From: Athripsodes cinereus
Taxonomy: Eukaryota > Arthropoda > Insecta > Trichoptera > Leptoceridae
Direction: 5' to 3'
Length of the DNA: 64,000 bases
Assembly: GCA_947579605.1 (NCBI GenBank)
Contig: OX388325.1
Location: forward strand, 2,103,572 to 2,167,571
The position numbers and the translations under genes are program-made. Shown in pieces: positions 11,228 through 24,400 of the stretch; position 1 is the first letter of the stretch; each line of letters starts with the position of its first letter. The notes beneath the pieces are model-generated. The model was given only the letters and a program-made list of their open reading frames with translations, ran no database searches and was not told the origin of the DNA.

Positions 11228-11338
11228 ACACCATACGTACAACACCATACATACAACACCATACATATAACACCATACGTACAACACCATACATACAACA
11301 CCATACATATAACACCATACATACAACACCATACAGAT
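11228..11338. repeat. 14-bp minisatellite, 8 copies
   Basis: The unit ACACCATACRTACA repeats about eight times. The long open frame across it on the minus strand is a product of the repeat. Confidence 0.9.
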
Positions 11339-12633
11339 GGTATTAAACAATAAACGGGTGTTGCCTCTTAAATTACAATATATTACAATTCTTTATACGG
11401 AACAAAAACACACCAGTAAAGAAATATTACTAAAAAATAATTTTCCTCCAAGTGTGGGTAAGTATATAATTTGTTTTAATTTTTATACTTTGTGAGAAGA
11501 ATGAAAATACTTTAAAAAATATTTTAATTTTATCAAATGTTACAAAAACTTTTCATTTTTACAATCCATAAACATTTGCAAAGGATGGTTTCGTACCTCC
11601 TCCTTAAGTTAATATTTATATTGATTTACTTTGTCACATATTAGAGCTAAGTGAATGTCAGTATTACATTATTGTCTATGTACTGTAGTCGCAAGTAATA
11701 ATGTTCTCTATATTATTATCAACTGATAACTAGGCTATTATCATTTGTATTAATCCTTATCTATTTTAGTGATGAATATAATAGATTTAAGTAGTAATAG
11801 AATAATAATAATAATAATACAACTTTACTCAATCAATATACATACAAAATCAGAGACAATACATCACCAATATGGATACAATAATGTTGCAGCAGCCTCA
11901 CTAGGTTGTCCTGTATGGAGGAGTGCTGCGTAAAAATAAAATAACATGCAATTAATAAAATATTTAAAATATCTAATACGAGTATAAAAATCCATAAATG
12001 AATTAAAAAATTAATAAATAAACAAATAAACATTAAATCAATTAATTAACAATGGAAAAATGCGCAACTCACAGCATGATTATACTCCGTTCATCCTATC
12101 CATGCACTCGACAATAACATTAGAAATGCATGATATCCATGCACAGATGGGCCGCTCGCAGAATAGCTACTGGATAGAAATTGCCCAGTGTGAATAATAA
12201 AAATATTATAAATATGTAATATTAAAAAAAACATACTGTTTTAAGATTATCTTTTTTATAGTGCTCTCAATAATGTCGAGATAACCTTGATGAAAACGCT
12301 TCAGATTTTTTATAGTATGTGAAAATTTAACAGTGTGTGTTTTTTTAATATAGGTAATTTATTATAATATATTTTCAGTGTCAATACACAAACCTTAGGA
12401 TTATACAAAATTATTGAATTATAAAAAGATTTATTACAAACTGAAACATGAGGGACCGTTTATCGAAATTTTATGATTATACATACCTACTTACCTATAT
12501 TTAAAAAAATCTTATTTTACTAAATTAGATTAGGTTAACAAATGTGCCAATGAGTTGCCTATATATAAAGCAAAATGATTTTATTTAAGTATATGTAAGT
12601 TAATGTGTATGTTTGTATATTTGTGTGGGTGTT
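11339..12633. other. Unassigned AT-rich intergenic DNA
   Basis: Contains a short AAT microsatellite near 11803-11818. No coding sequence with a recognisable domain. Confidence 0.5.
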
Positions 12634-12788
12634 CAGAGCCCGTAGACAATTTGTACTTAGCGATCGTCTACTGGCGAACTTTTCGACAATCTACCTACAC
12701 GTACCGTATAATTATGCGTTATTGTTGCAGTTATTGACGAAAATTCGTTTGTAGGCAATCGCCAAGTACAAATTGTCTACGGGCTCAG
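12634..12788. mobile_element. MITE with ~40-bp inverted repeats and CAG target duplication
   Basis: The element spans 12637-12785. Its ends read AGCCCGTAGACAATTTGTAC in both directions. It is flanked by CAG at 12634-12636 and 12786-12788. It shares the 3-bp CWG target and the AGNCC terminus with the MITE at 8139, but not the internal sequence. Confidence 0.8.
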
Positions 12789-12902
12789 GTGTACATATAA
12801 AATGTAAATGGCGTAACCCATATTTTTGGTTACATAAATAATACCTTAAATAAATAAATAGTAAATGCCTTAATCTTTATGAGCCACAATTTAACATAAT
12901 TA

Positions 12903-13415
12903 TACAGTAATTGGGACACATCGGGACTTGGGCATTTTGTCCCAAGTGAAGTTCACATTTTTTTTTCATTTTATTTGGTTTTGGCAATTAAGGCCATTAA
13001 CCAGTAATACACACATAAAATTAAACAATGCATATTTTTTTCAATAATTTTATTTCATAAACTCTTGGAAACTGTAAATTACATATAAGTAGGTAATATA
13101 AATTACAAATATGTAATATAAACTTTTAAGAAAATAATTAAATTCCTAATTAAAATAATAAATGGGTAGGTACATCCGTACAATTTAATTCAATGCAAAA
13201 ATGAGAATTCTTTGTACATAGTTTTTCTTGAGAATATGTGTAACATAATAATGTGCTGTGATCTTAAATTTACTGTCCCAATTAAGCGGAATGTTGTCCC
13301 AATTAAACATAAATTTACTATTGGTTTATTGGTTTGGTTTCTGTTCTTTGAGATTTGTCCCAAATAAGTGGCTGTCCCGATTAAGCGGTGTCCCAATGAA
13401 GCGGAATCGACTGTA
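12903..13415. mobile_element. Tc1/mariner-type non-autonomous element
   Basis: TA at 12903-12904 and 13414-13415 flank ends that read CAGTAATTGGGACAC (left) and CAGTCGATTCCGCTTCATTG (right, minus strand), both rich in the motif TTGGGAC. The body is non-coding. The left end appears to have lost about 10 bp. Confidence 0.65.
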
Positions 13416-13572
13416 TATCAATAATAAGTAATACAGATACCAAAAGTGAAAAAAAGTTTTGTATTAATGAATAAAATATATATCTATTTATAAATAAAAA
13501 TAAATATATTTATTTGCAAAGTACACAATACAATTATTTTCAATAAACAATAAAAAAAATAATCATTACAAT

Positions 13573-13834
13573 ATCGTCGTTGTATATTCAAAAAGGGACA
13601 TGTGAATTCATAAATGTTTTGACATTTCCACAATAAACTGCTTATAATGACATCATAACCATTTTATGAAGTGATTCTTAGTATCAAATATTAATATTCA
13701 ATATTTAAAGAATAATATCACATGCCAATAGTAAGTACAAACTACCATTTTAATGCCTTAATGAACAGTTTTAAAAGAGTATGCCCAAATTAAAATGTGT
13801 GCACATGTCTCTTTTTTGAATATGCAACGACGAT
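13573..13834. mobile_element. MITE family M1, copy 2
   Basis: Same ends and near-identical body as 5765-6025 (ATCGTCGTTGTATATTCAAA start), 262 bp, non-coding. Confidence 0.8.
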
Positions 13835-14637
13835 GTTCTCCCTCCCTAGGGAGTATATACCAATTAAAATACACTAATTAATTATTATATACTTATACAT
13901 ATTTCACACAATACACCTTATAACTATACTTAACCATCCATCATCCACAAAAACTCACCCAATACATACCACATTCTAACCCAAACCATACCATCCAACT
14001 CACACACACACACATCCCACCACTAACACTCTTCACCACTCTCCGAACAGACAAAATAATAAACCAAAGATACACAAGACATGCAAAATTTCACTTCTTA
14101 TAAACCTTTTCCCCCATTCAGTATCACATCACTATCAATCCCATAAATATATATAAATAAAATACTATAATAATTATCATAAATTAAACAAGTTATACAT
14201 GAGCAAAGTTACATTCAATGATAAAACCATAGTTAAAACTTGCATATAAAAGAAACTGTGACTCTTGGTGGGGATTAAGGAAGAAGGGGGGGGGGACTGC
14301 ATAATGGAAAAGAGCTCTTTATTGGGCATCAACAAGTTACATACTGTTTAAGATATCACCTAAAAACTAATTTATTTTTCAAAGAAAACGATAAGCTGGT
14401 GTGAATAGTAGGAGAAAGCTGGTTACAAAATCTAACACCGTGAAACATATTGTTCTCTGACCTGAGTGGTAGTCCATACAATACACTGCTGGAAATTGGA
14501 ATCTCCTCCTAAGATATTATCCTGGATAGTGAAGATCTGATAGTAACTTAAACAGGAAACAGAGGATGTGTATATCTCTTCTTTGGCTAATAAGTTTCCA
14601 ATTTAACTAGCGCCTGAAAGTTGATATGTTATCATAT
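13835..14637. other. Unassigned intergenic DNA
   Basis: AT-rich with a run of ten G at about 14287-14296. No gene recognised. Confidence 0.5.
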
Positions 14638-15150
14638 TTATGCAAATTGAAAAGGTGTCTGTTCCCATGAGTTTCCTGCAGTACTTGGAAATTGCGGACG
14701 CCATTTGATTAAGAATTCCGCTTTAAGGAGCGGTATGTTTAGCTTCCACCTGCTAGATATTATTTTATTATGTGGATTGAAAGACTTAAAACAAACGACA
14801 ACCGGTCTAGTTTTTGAAGAGACCTGCCATCTTAAACTGAAAAAATTGTATAAAGAGTCTTTTGAAAGCTCAACACCAACCTTTGATGCAATAACTTCAA
14901 ACACATTATTTGTTCCTAAGTTTTCACCATCGTCCTCTATCAAACCGTGAAACAATAATGCTGATCTTCTATTTGTGATTTCCAGTGCATCCGTTTGATC
15001 CTCCAGGTCCTGATTTTCTCTTCTAAGAGTAGCCAGTGAATCATCTGTCATTATTCTATAGGTCTAAAACTCCCACACCAGTTGGCTTTGTTTGTCGTCA
15101 TCACATTTAGATTGCATGTCATCCAGTCTTATGTTGAAAGCCTCCATCAC
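14638..15150 (-). pseudogene. Non-LTR retrotransposon ORF1 relic
   Basis: On the minus strand a coiled-coil-like segment (IRLDDMQSKCDDDKQSQ, a stop, then LRRENQDLEDQTDALE) leads into RRSALLFHGLIEDDGEN and TRPVVVCFKSFNPHNK. This is the RNA-binding ORF1 type of many insect non-LTR elements. The frame is lost near 14690, and the usual C-terminal end is missing. It sits 74 bp downstream of the stop codon of the giant ankyrin gene in the same orientation, so it may be part of that gene's 3' UTR. Confidence 0.65.
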
Positions 15151-15223
15151 TCTTTGAAAATTCTTTTTTCACCATCTGTTCTATTTCGAATTTAATTTAA
15201 CAATTTGAATGTGACAAAAATGA

Positions 15224-18200
15224 TCAATCTGCCTTCAAGAAACTAAATTCACCTCCGTTGATAAACAAATATTCTACTACATCCGGATGCTCATTCTCAG
15301 AAGCTATATCTAATGCAGTACGATTATCATTAGTTTTTTTATTTATAATATCTACACCCCCTTTATCAACCAGATACTCTACTAAATCCTTATGTCCCTC
15401 CAGAGCAGCTACATGTAATGCAGTCCAACCATTTTTAGATCCTTCTTTTATAATATCTAGACCCCCTTTTTCAACCAGATACTCTACTAAATCCTTATGT
15501 TCACACATAACAGCTACATGTAATGCAGTACAACCACCTTCACTTGTTGCTCTAATAATATCTACACGCCCTTTTTCAACCAAACACTCTACTACATCCT
15601 TATGTCCCTTCTGGGCAGCTAAATGTATTGCAGTCCAACCATTATTATCTTTTTCATTTATAATACCCTCACCCCCTTTATCAACCAGATACTCTACTAA
15701 ATCCTTATGTCCATTATGGGCAGCTAAATGTAATGCAGTATAACCATTATTAGATCCTTCTTTTATAATATCTAGACCCCCTTTATCAACCAGATACTCT
15801 ACTAAATCCTTATGTCCCTCCAGAGCAGCTACATGTAATGCAGTACGATTATCATTAGTTTTTTTATTTATAATATCTACACCCCCTTTATCAACCAGAT
15901 ACTCTGCTATATCCTTATGTCCCTCCTTAGCAGCTACATGTAATGCAGTCCAACCATTTTTAGATCCTTCTTTTATAATATCTACACGCCCTTTTTCAAC
16001 AAAACACTCTACAACATCCTTGTGTCCCTTCTGGGCAGCTAAATGTATTGCAGTCCAACCATTATTATCTTTTTCATTTATAATACCCTCACCCCCTTTA
16101 TCAACCAGATACTCTACTAAATCCTTATGTCCATTATGGGCAGCTAAATGTAATGCAGTATAACCATTATTAGATCCTTCTTTTATAATATCTAGACCCC
16201 CTTTATCAACCAGATACTCTACTAAATCCTTATGTCCCTCCAGAGCAGCTACATGTAATGCAGTACGATTATCATTAGTTTTTTTATTTATAATATCTAC
16301 ACCCCCTTTATCAACCAGATACTCTGATATATCTTTATGTCCCTCCTTAGCAGCTACATGTAATGCAGTCCAACCATTTTTAGATCCTTCTTTTATAATA
16401 TCTACACGCCCTTTTTCAACAAAACACTCTACAACATCCTTGTGTCCCTTCTGGGCAGCTAAATGTATTGCAGTCCAACCATTATTATCTTTTTCATTTA
16501 TAATACCCTCACCCCCTTTATCAACCAGATACTCTACTAAATCCTTATGTCCATTATGGGCAGCTAAATGTAATGCAGTATAACCATTATTAGATCCTTC
16601 TTTTATAATATCTAGACCCCCTTTATCAACCAGATACTCTACTAAATCCTTATGTCCCTCCAGAGCAGCTACATGTAATGCAGTACGATTATCATTAGTT
16701 TTTTTATTTATAATATCTACACCCCCTTTATCAACCAGATACTCTACTAAATCCTTATGTCCCTCCAGAGCAGCTACATGTAATGCAGTCCAACCATTTT
16801 TAGATCCTTCTTTTATAATATCTAGACCCCCTTTTTCAACCAGATACTCTACTAAATCCTTATGTTCACACATAACAGCTACATGTAATGCAGTACAACC
16901 ACCTTCACTTGTTGCTCTAATAATATCTACACGCCCTTTTTCAACCAAACACTCTACTACATCCTTATGTCCCTTCTGGGCAGCTAAATGTATTGCAGTC
17001 CAACCATTATTATCTTTTTCATTTATAATACCCTCACCCCCTTTATCAACCAGATACTCTACTAAATCCTTATGTCCATTATGGGCAGCTAAATGTAATG
17101 CAGTATAACCATTATTAGATCCTTCTTTTATAATATCTAGACCCCCTTTATCAACCAGATACTCTACTAAATCCTTATGTCCCTCCAGAGCAGCTACATG
17201 TAATGCAGTACGATTATCATTAGTTTTTTTATTTATAATATCTACACCCCCTTTATCAACCAGATACTCTGCTATATCCTTATGTCCCTCCTTAGCAGCT
17301 ACATGTAATGCAGTCCAACCATTTTTAGATCCTTCTTTTATAATATCTACACGCCCTTTTTCAACAAAACACTCTACAACATCCTTGTGTCCCTTCTGGG
17401 CAGCTAAATGTATTGCAGTCCAACCATTATTATCTTTTTCATTTATAATACCCTCACCCCCTTTATCAACCAGATATTCTACTACATCCGGATGCTCATT
17501 CTCAGAAGCTATATCTAATGCAGTACGATTATCATTAGTTTTTTTATTTATAATATCTACACCCCCTTTATCAACCAGATACTCTACTAAATCCTTATGT
17601 CCCTCCAGAGCAGCTACATGTAATGCAGTCCAACCATTTTTAGATCCTTCTTTTATAATATCTAGACCCCCTTTTTCAACCAGATACTCTACTAAATCCT
17701 TATGTTCACACATAACAGCTACATGTAATGCAGTCAAACCACCTTCACTTGTTGCTTTTATAATATCTACACGCCCTTTTTCAACCAAACACTCTATTAC
17801 ATCTTTATGTCCCTTCTGGGCAGCTAAATGTAATGCAGTATAACCATTATTATCTTTTTCATTTATAATATCTTTACCCCCTATTTTCACCAGACACTCT
17901 ACTACAACCTTTTGCCCTTTCAGAGCAGCTAAATGTAATGGAGTAGTTTCAGAATAAACTTCTTCATTTATAATACTTATACCCTTTTTGTCAACCAGAT
18001 ATTTTACTATATCTTTATGTTGATACGTAACAGCTATATCTAATGCAGTCCAACCGGCTATGGTTTTTTCATTTATAATACGATAACCTCCAATAAAAAC
18101 TAGATACTCTACTACACCCTTATGACCGTTCCGAGCAGCTATATATAATGCAGTACAACCAGCATTTGTTTTTGCATTTATAATACCTTCATCCCCATTT

Positions 18201-18485
18201 TCAATCAGATACTCTACTAGATTCTTATGACCATTCAGAGCAGCTATAAGTAATGCAGTCCAATCAAATTTACCTTTTTCACTTATAATACTTTTACCCC
18301 CTTTGTTAACCAGGTAATTGATTATATCCATTTGTCGATACCAAGCAGCTATGTGTAATGCAGTCCAACCTTGTTTGTTTTTTTTATTTATAATACCTTT
18401 ACCACCATTTTGAACCAGATTTTCTACTACATCTTTTTGTCCATTCTTAGCAGCTATATGTAATGCAGGCCAATCATCCATATCT
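15224..18485 (-). repeat. Coding satellite: 31 ankyrin repeats of 105 bp
   Basis: The C-terminal 31 ankyrin repeats (35 residues each, about residues 2334-3419) form a tandem array. The last 26 or so use a handful of repeat types (for example GWTALHVAALEGHKDLVEYL) ordered in 4- and 5-repeat blocks. 15841-16260 and 16261-16680 differ at only two bases in 420. Such uniformity points to recent unequal crossing-over or gene conversion. All copies keep the reading frame. Confidence 0.95.
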
Positions 18486-21400
18486 TCTTCATTTACAAGT
18501 GAGCTCCTATTTTTATTTGTAAATTTAATATCTTCAAACCCATTGTTTTGAAAAGATGCAGCTGGTACACTTCCATGATAGACATTATTTTCCATCATTA
18601 TATTATATTCCAAACATCTATGTCCCTGTTTGTCTACCAATTGTGATGCTGTGTATCCTTTATAATCTTTTTCATTTATTATATTTTTAGCTCCGTTATT
18701 AACCAAATACCTAACTGTGTTTATATCGCCACTCTTGGCAGCCATGTGTAGTACAGTCTGCCCATAATTATCTTTTTCAAGAATGCTATTATTGTCTCTT
18801 TCACAGATTAGTTTAATGATATAAGCGTTACCTCTACTAGCAGCATTCATTAATGGAGTGCGTCCCTTTTTATTAGGACAATATAAATACTTTGTTTTCT
18901 TTATGATCTCTCTTGCAAAATATATGTCACCCACGAAGTGCAGTAGAGTATTTCCATTCATATCTCTACAGTTTACTAAAGACTCTATTATATTATCGTT
19001 TAACATGGGCTGAATGAATCTGTATGTTGATACAATGGTATTTTTTCTATACAATTCAAATATGTTTCTAATTAATTTCAAGCATTTTAGAATGTCTTTG
19101 TCTTCAGTTACATCCTCAGGTGTACATCCCAATGAATTAGTTTTATTATATACTCCACCTCTACTCAATACGAAGTTTAGTACTTCCACATTTCCCCTAT
19201 GAGCAGCATAATGAACCAAAGTATTTCCTTTCTCATCGCAAGCTCCCACTGCAGCAAGTGCAACATCCTCTTCTAGACTTTTTAGGGTTGATATGATTGT
19301 ACAGCTATTATTGCCTTCATTACTTTGTATAAAATTGAATATATCTTCTATCTTTTTGATTACATTTGTTTGTAAACTGCATACATCTGCTGGTGTCTTG
19401 TTATTTTTGTCTCGACAGTTGAACACTGCCCCATGCGCGAGCAGCTTACATATAATCCCTCTATCTCCCTCAATAGCAGCGTAGTGCAGAGGAGTTTGTA
19501 AATCATCATCAGACACTTCTGTACAGGCACCTTTCCTCAATAGAGATTCTACAATTTGGGAGTTCTTAAGAAGCACAGCCCAGTGTAGAGCTGTTCTTCC
19601 ATCTGCCTCTCTTACATCAATGTACTTATAGGATATTAACTTAATATCAAATTCTTCAAGTTTTGTATCTTTGATTATTGCAAAGAAATTTGAAATGATA
19701 TCAAATTGTTCGATAATATTATTGGCGTTTGATGTACTGCAGCATTCTGCTGGTGTTTCTCCTTTGTTATTGAGAATATTATACTTTGCAGATTGTTTTA
19801 ACAATATACTGATATTTTTACAGTCACTGAGGCGTGCTGCGATATGTAAGGCAGTGTCCCCGGCATCATCTTGTGTAGATATTATTATATTCAGTGGCTT
19901 GCATCTTCTGACATCATTACATACATTCAGTATTGAAGACAGAGCATTAGTTTCATCAATTTGAGTAGAATAATTGTCGTCATCCTCATAATCAGAACTA
20001 CTGTCATCATCTCTGTTATATCCCGAGTGAGCAGCCATGTGTATTAATGTTATTAAGTTATAGTTCTCTATATTCCAGATAACAGAGTTGTTTGATAGCA
20101 CACCACTACAGTATGTTAGTGGAATAAGGTGTTTGTATGAAGATTTACAATGAGCACCATTTAGAAGTAATACAAGAGAAATATCTGATGGCTCCTTAAA
20201 ACATTCAAGGGGTGTTTTACCTTCACTGTCCACTGCATTCACATTTGCTCCCAAAGATATAAGATGTCTGACAAGCACTTCACTGTTCACTTTAACAGCT
20301 TTGTGTAAGAGAGTTTCTCCATTGGAATCTTGTATATTTACAGACTCGCAGGATGCTCCACAAATCTGTTTTAAATCCCTGTAATGGGAGCCATTAGAAG
20401 TGTCAGATCCTAATCTTGCTTCACAATCCATTACTAAGTACTGGACGCATGAGAAACTCTCATCTAAAAGATAAGTACCACTTCTCTTACTGTTAAGTGC
20501 ATGGTCTAAGGCTGTCTTCCCCTGAGAATCACAAAGATTAACATCACCTCCTCTGCTCACAAGATGCTTCACAATATCCATCCTGCTACTCTGAGCTGCA
20601 CAGTGAAGTGCTGTCATCCCTTCACTGTTCCTGTGACTTAAATCAGTTTCATATTCATCCAAGTATTTAACTACAGCCAACCTCCCGGACTGAGCAGCGT
20701 ACATGAGAGCAGCCTTACCAGCAGCTACTTTATCTCTGTGTTCTGTACAAATATATTTCACAATATCCATACAGGATCTATCCGTCGCTAACTTCAGACA
20801 ACTCACTACATCATCTGGTGTTATATTGTTATTCTTTACATTAAGTATATATTTAAATGTTTCTAAGCGATCACATTCAGCTGCTTTCTTCAGACTTTCT
20901 TGTAGATAATTAGTATTCACATCTGGTCGTCTTGAGTCATTTTCGTGTAAAAATTTAAATACTCCTAAACAGTCCTCATCGTTCAAAAGAATATCTCCTA
21001 ATAAGTATCCTAAGTGTTCATATATTCTTACATTTATGTTTCCCAGTATATAAGGCTGTAAATTTTGTATCGCCTTTTCTTTAATTACATAATTAACATT
21101 TATGAATAATCTATGTTTAAAACATCTATTAATGTAATCTACTATTAATGGAAATGTATTTGAACACTGAAACGTATTTTCAAGATGTTCTAACAGAAGT
21201 AATGGGAATATTGAATGGGAACACTCTACACCATCGATTACATCTTTCAATATGTATTGAATTAATCTAATCTGCATATATTTTTCGAGTACATTACAGT
21301 TGTTAGCTCCATAGTATAACAATTCAGTGCATATATTCAATTTCCAATTAAATCCTGCATAGTACAGAGGGGTGTGTCCATATAAATCTTTTGAATTAAT

Positions 21401-24400
21401 CATCTTTAGCATCTTACTTTCAGTGTTACATTCATTTCCAAATATATTTATTACATTCTCCCTTATTACATTTTTATTTGTAAATATGTTGTTTTCTGAC
21501 GACTCAATCAATATTTTAATATCTTTCCAATCAAAATATCTCTTCAATATCATCCAATGTAAAGGTGTCCTACCCAAAATATCACTAATAGTTCCATCCC
21601 AGCCAGCAAGTATCAGATCATTAATTAAATCTGTGTTTCCATATTGTACAGCCATGTGCAAGGCCGATCTACCCAGTGCATCTTGTACATCTCTTGGTTC
21701 CTCATATGACAACTTATAAAATGACTGTAAATCCTTATTTAATATTGCCTTGTGTAATGGAAGTTCAGCAACCAGCATACAATCCATAAACATTTTCAAC
21801 ATTTTATTTTCTCCTCTGATTTCCTCTGAGTATAATTCAGATTTAACAACATCCAATGCCAACTTGTACTCATTGCTCTCTTTCTTTTGTAAAGAATCCA
21901 CTATAAATCGTGCTGTGTAATGCTCATAGAACGTTCTATGAGGAAAATATAGCTCGTCATAGGAACCTTTAGCCTGCAACAAACCTAACAGTAAATAATC
22001 TTCTCGATTCTCTCTTATGTCCTCCTCTATATCTCTTCCAAGATGATATTGTTGATTGCGATACTTAGGAAATAAATATATGAAGGCGAACTTACTGAGA
22101 ATGTTTTGTTTTTGTTTCTCCGTTTGTTTGCATAGTTGTTTGTTTAACTTATTACACTTATCCTTAAAATATATTTCATATTTATTTTCAATGAAATATT
22201 CATATAACATATTCACGTCAATTTTTTTCTTATATAATTCCTCAATTTTACTATCTTTAATGTACGCAAAGGAAACCTCTGATATCATTCTTAGGTACAA
22301 AGGTATTCCTATAAACTCAGCAGTGTCTCCCAATACACCAAACATTTTCTTTAGGAAATTTTCAGCAGTCTTGTACTCAACATTTTCATTTAAATAATTT
22401 TTCCAGTAATTAACTAAGAATTTACACCGATCATCTAATGATATTTCTTTGAGTTTCATAGAGAGAAATGAATATTGGTCTTCAAGCGAAGATGTATAAT
22501 GTTGTCGAGTTGCGAGATATACGGTACTAGTTGTATCTTTCACTAAGATTTTATGTAACTCTTTAGCCTTCTCCAGTAGCTCTTTCGGAACTTCATCTAG
22601 GCCGTCCAGGATGAACAACAATATGTTGTCATTTGAAGAAATATCTTTTCTTAGATAATATCGTAACAATGATTTTGCAACAACAGAAGTGTTTGTGTTG
22701 AGAAATTCAATATTAGTCAAGAACTCCACAATATTATCACTATCAAAACTTTCCAAAGCTTTTCTGACCAACCCTTCCCTAAAATTAATCCTGATAATCC
22801 ATTTAGATTCCTTCATAAGTTGAGATATGTAGGTCAGGTATGTGGACTTGCCCATTCCAGGATCGTCTGATATGATTACTAATGATGGAGAATCTGATGA
22901 AGTCAATTCTATGGTTTGGTACTCACACTTACTCTGTCTCAATAGTTCCATGGACCCGTGGGACTGTATCCACTTCAGATCTTTATTATTGCACCATTCC
23001 AACAAGTGAACTGTACTGCCATCTTTGCAGCGCTCCTTAAACTCTCGCTCTCCTTCATCTTCTGTGCATAATATAATATTGTTTGTACATCTTTCTAATT
23101 CATTCTTGGTACATCCATTAAAATGTTCTTTAAGTTTGATATTAAATGTTTCTCTATTTATTATATTTCTCACAACAACATATAACTTCTCACCCCTACT
23201 TATTATTTCAGACATCTTCTTCGTGTTAATCTTTACTATATTATTTACCTGCTGTAGTTCTCTTTGTATGAAATAAGTTGGGTTGAATACTTGACGTACA
23301 TATACAGACTCTTGGTTTTCGATTTCAACACAGAATATTTTTTCACAGTCACAGTTTATTTTACATATATCTGTAAATTTCTCTTTCTTTTCATCAAATG
23401 TAATTATTTTTACTTTATTTACATCATCCACACAGCTACATAGCCTCAGCAGATTATCCTTCTCACCTGCACTAACAGCAAACAGATATTGTTTATTTTT
23501 TAGTATTTTATTGAACTGTTTCACGTCCAGTTTATAATGACAGACTGAGTACGCAGAATTTAAGTCATTCAGTCTCTGTGGAACTTCCCCAATTACAATT
23601 TCTTTTTTATTTGTTATATGCTCTACTAACTCACTCAGCAACTCATGGTGATTTTCTTCACATCTGTCATTTTTATTGAATTCCTTGAACTTTCTTAACA
23701 AATCTGTTGGTGAAATTTTTACACCTTGAAACTTGATTACCTCTTTTGTAAGAACTTCAGATTCTAGTGAAATTTCATTTATAAATATACTTTCAGTAAA
23801 GTTATGTATGGTAGTACCACGATAAATAGATTCTAAAGCACTTCTTAAGTCTTCATTACACGTAATATAAAAATGCTTTGTTTTTCCAAGATCTTTCACA
23901 ATTTCCCACAATTTATCTCCCTGAATCCACTGCCCTGTACCGTATGATGTACAATTGAAGATTATTACTGACATTGAATCATCAGCATTCACAATGTCAC
24001 ATAAAGACACATTGTCTTTCACTTTATCCACATCGATGATGTACAAGTTAGTTTCGTCATCTGAGAATGTTTGATACAGTTTTTTGATTATAATATTTGG
24101 ATCTCCTTGCACTATTATATGTGCAACATTAACATTTTGATTATGTATTTGAGCTTTGAAGCTCTCAGTGGAAGTTTTAGTGAAATTTATGCAGTGAAAT
24201 AATTCATTTATTTTCTTTTTCTCATACGAGGACATCTCTTGCAGATAATTCTTAATCAATAAATTAATGCAATCTTCCTTCTTAAAATATTTAGCACTTT
24301 TCTCATTTAACCACTTATTCATTTCGTTAAATAGGTTATTAGCTACAGAATTGATGTCGCAGCATTTGAAGTAAGGATGTTCTCTCAACAGCCCAACTAT

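Noticed and set aside
11048..11350. 100-codon minus-strand ORF rich in Tyr, Val and Cys
   Set aside because: It is the translation of a 14-bp minisatellite.
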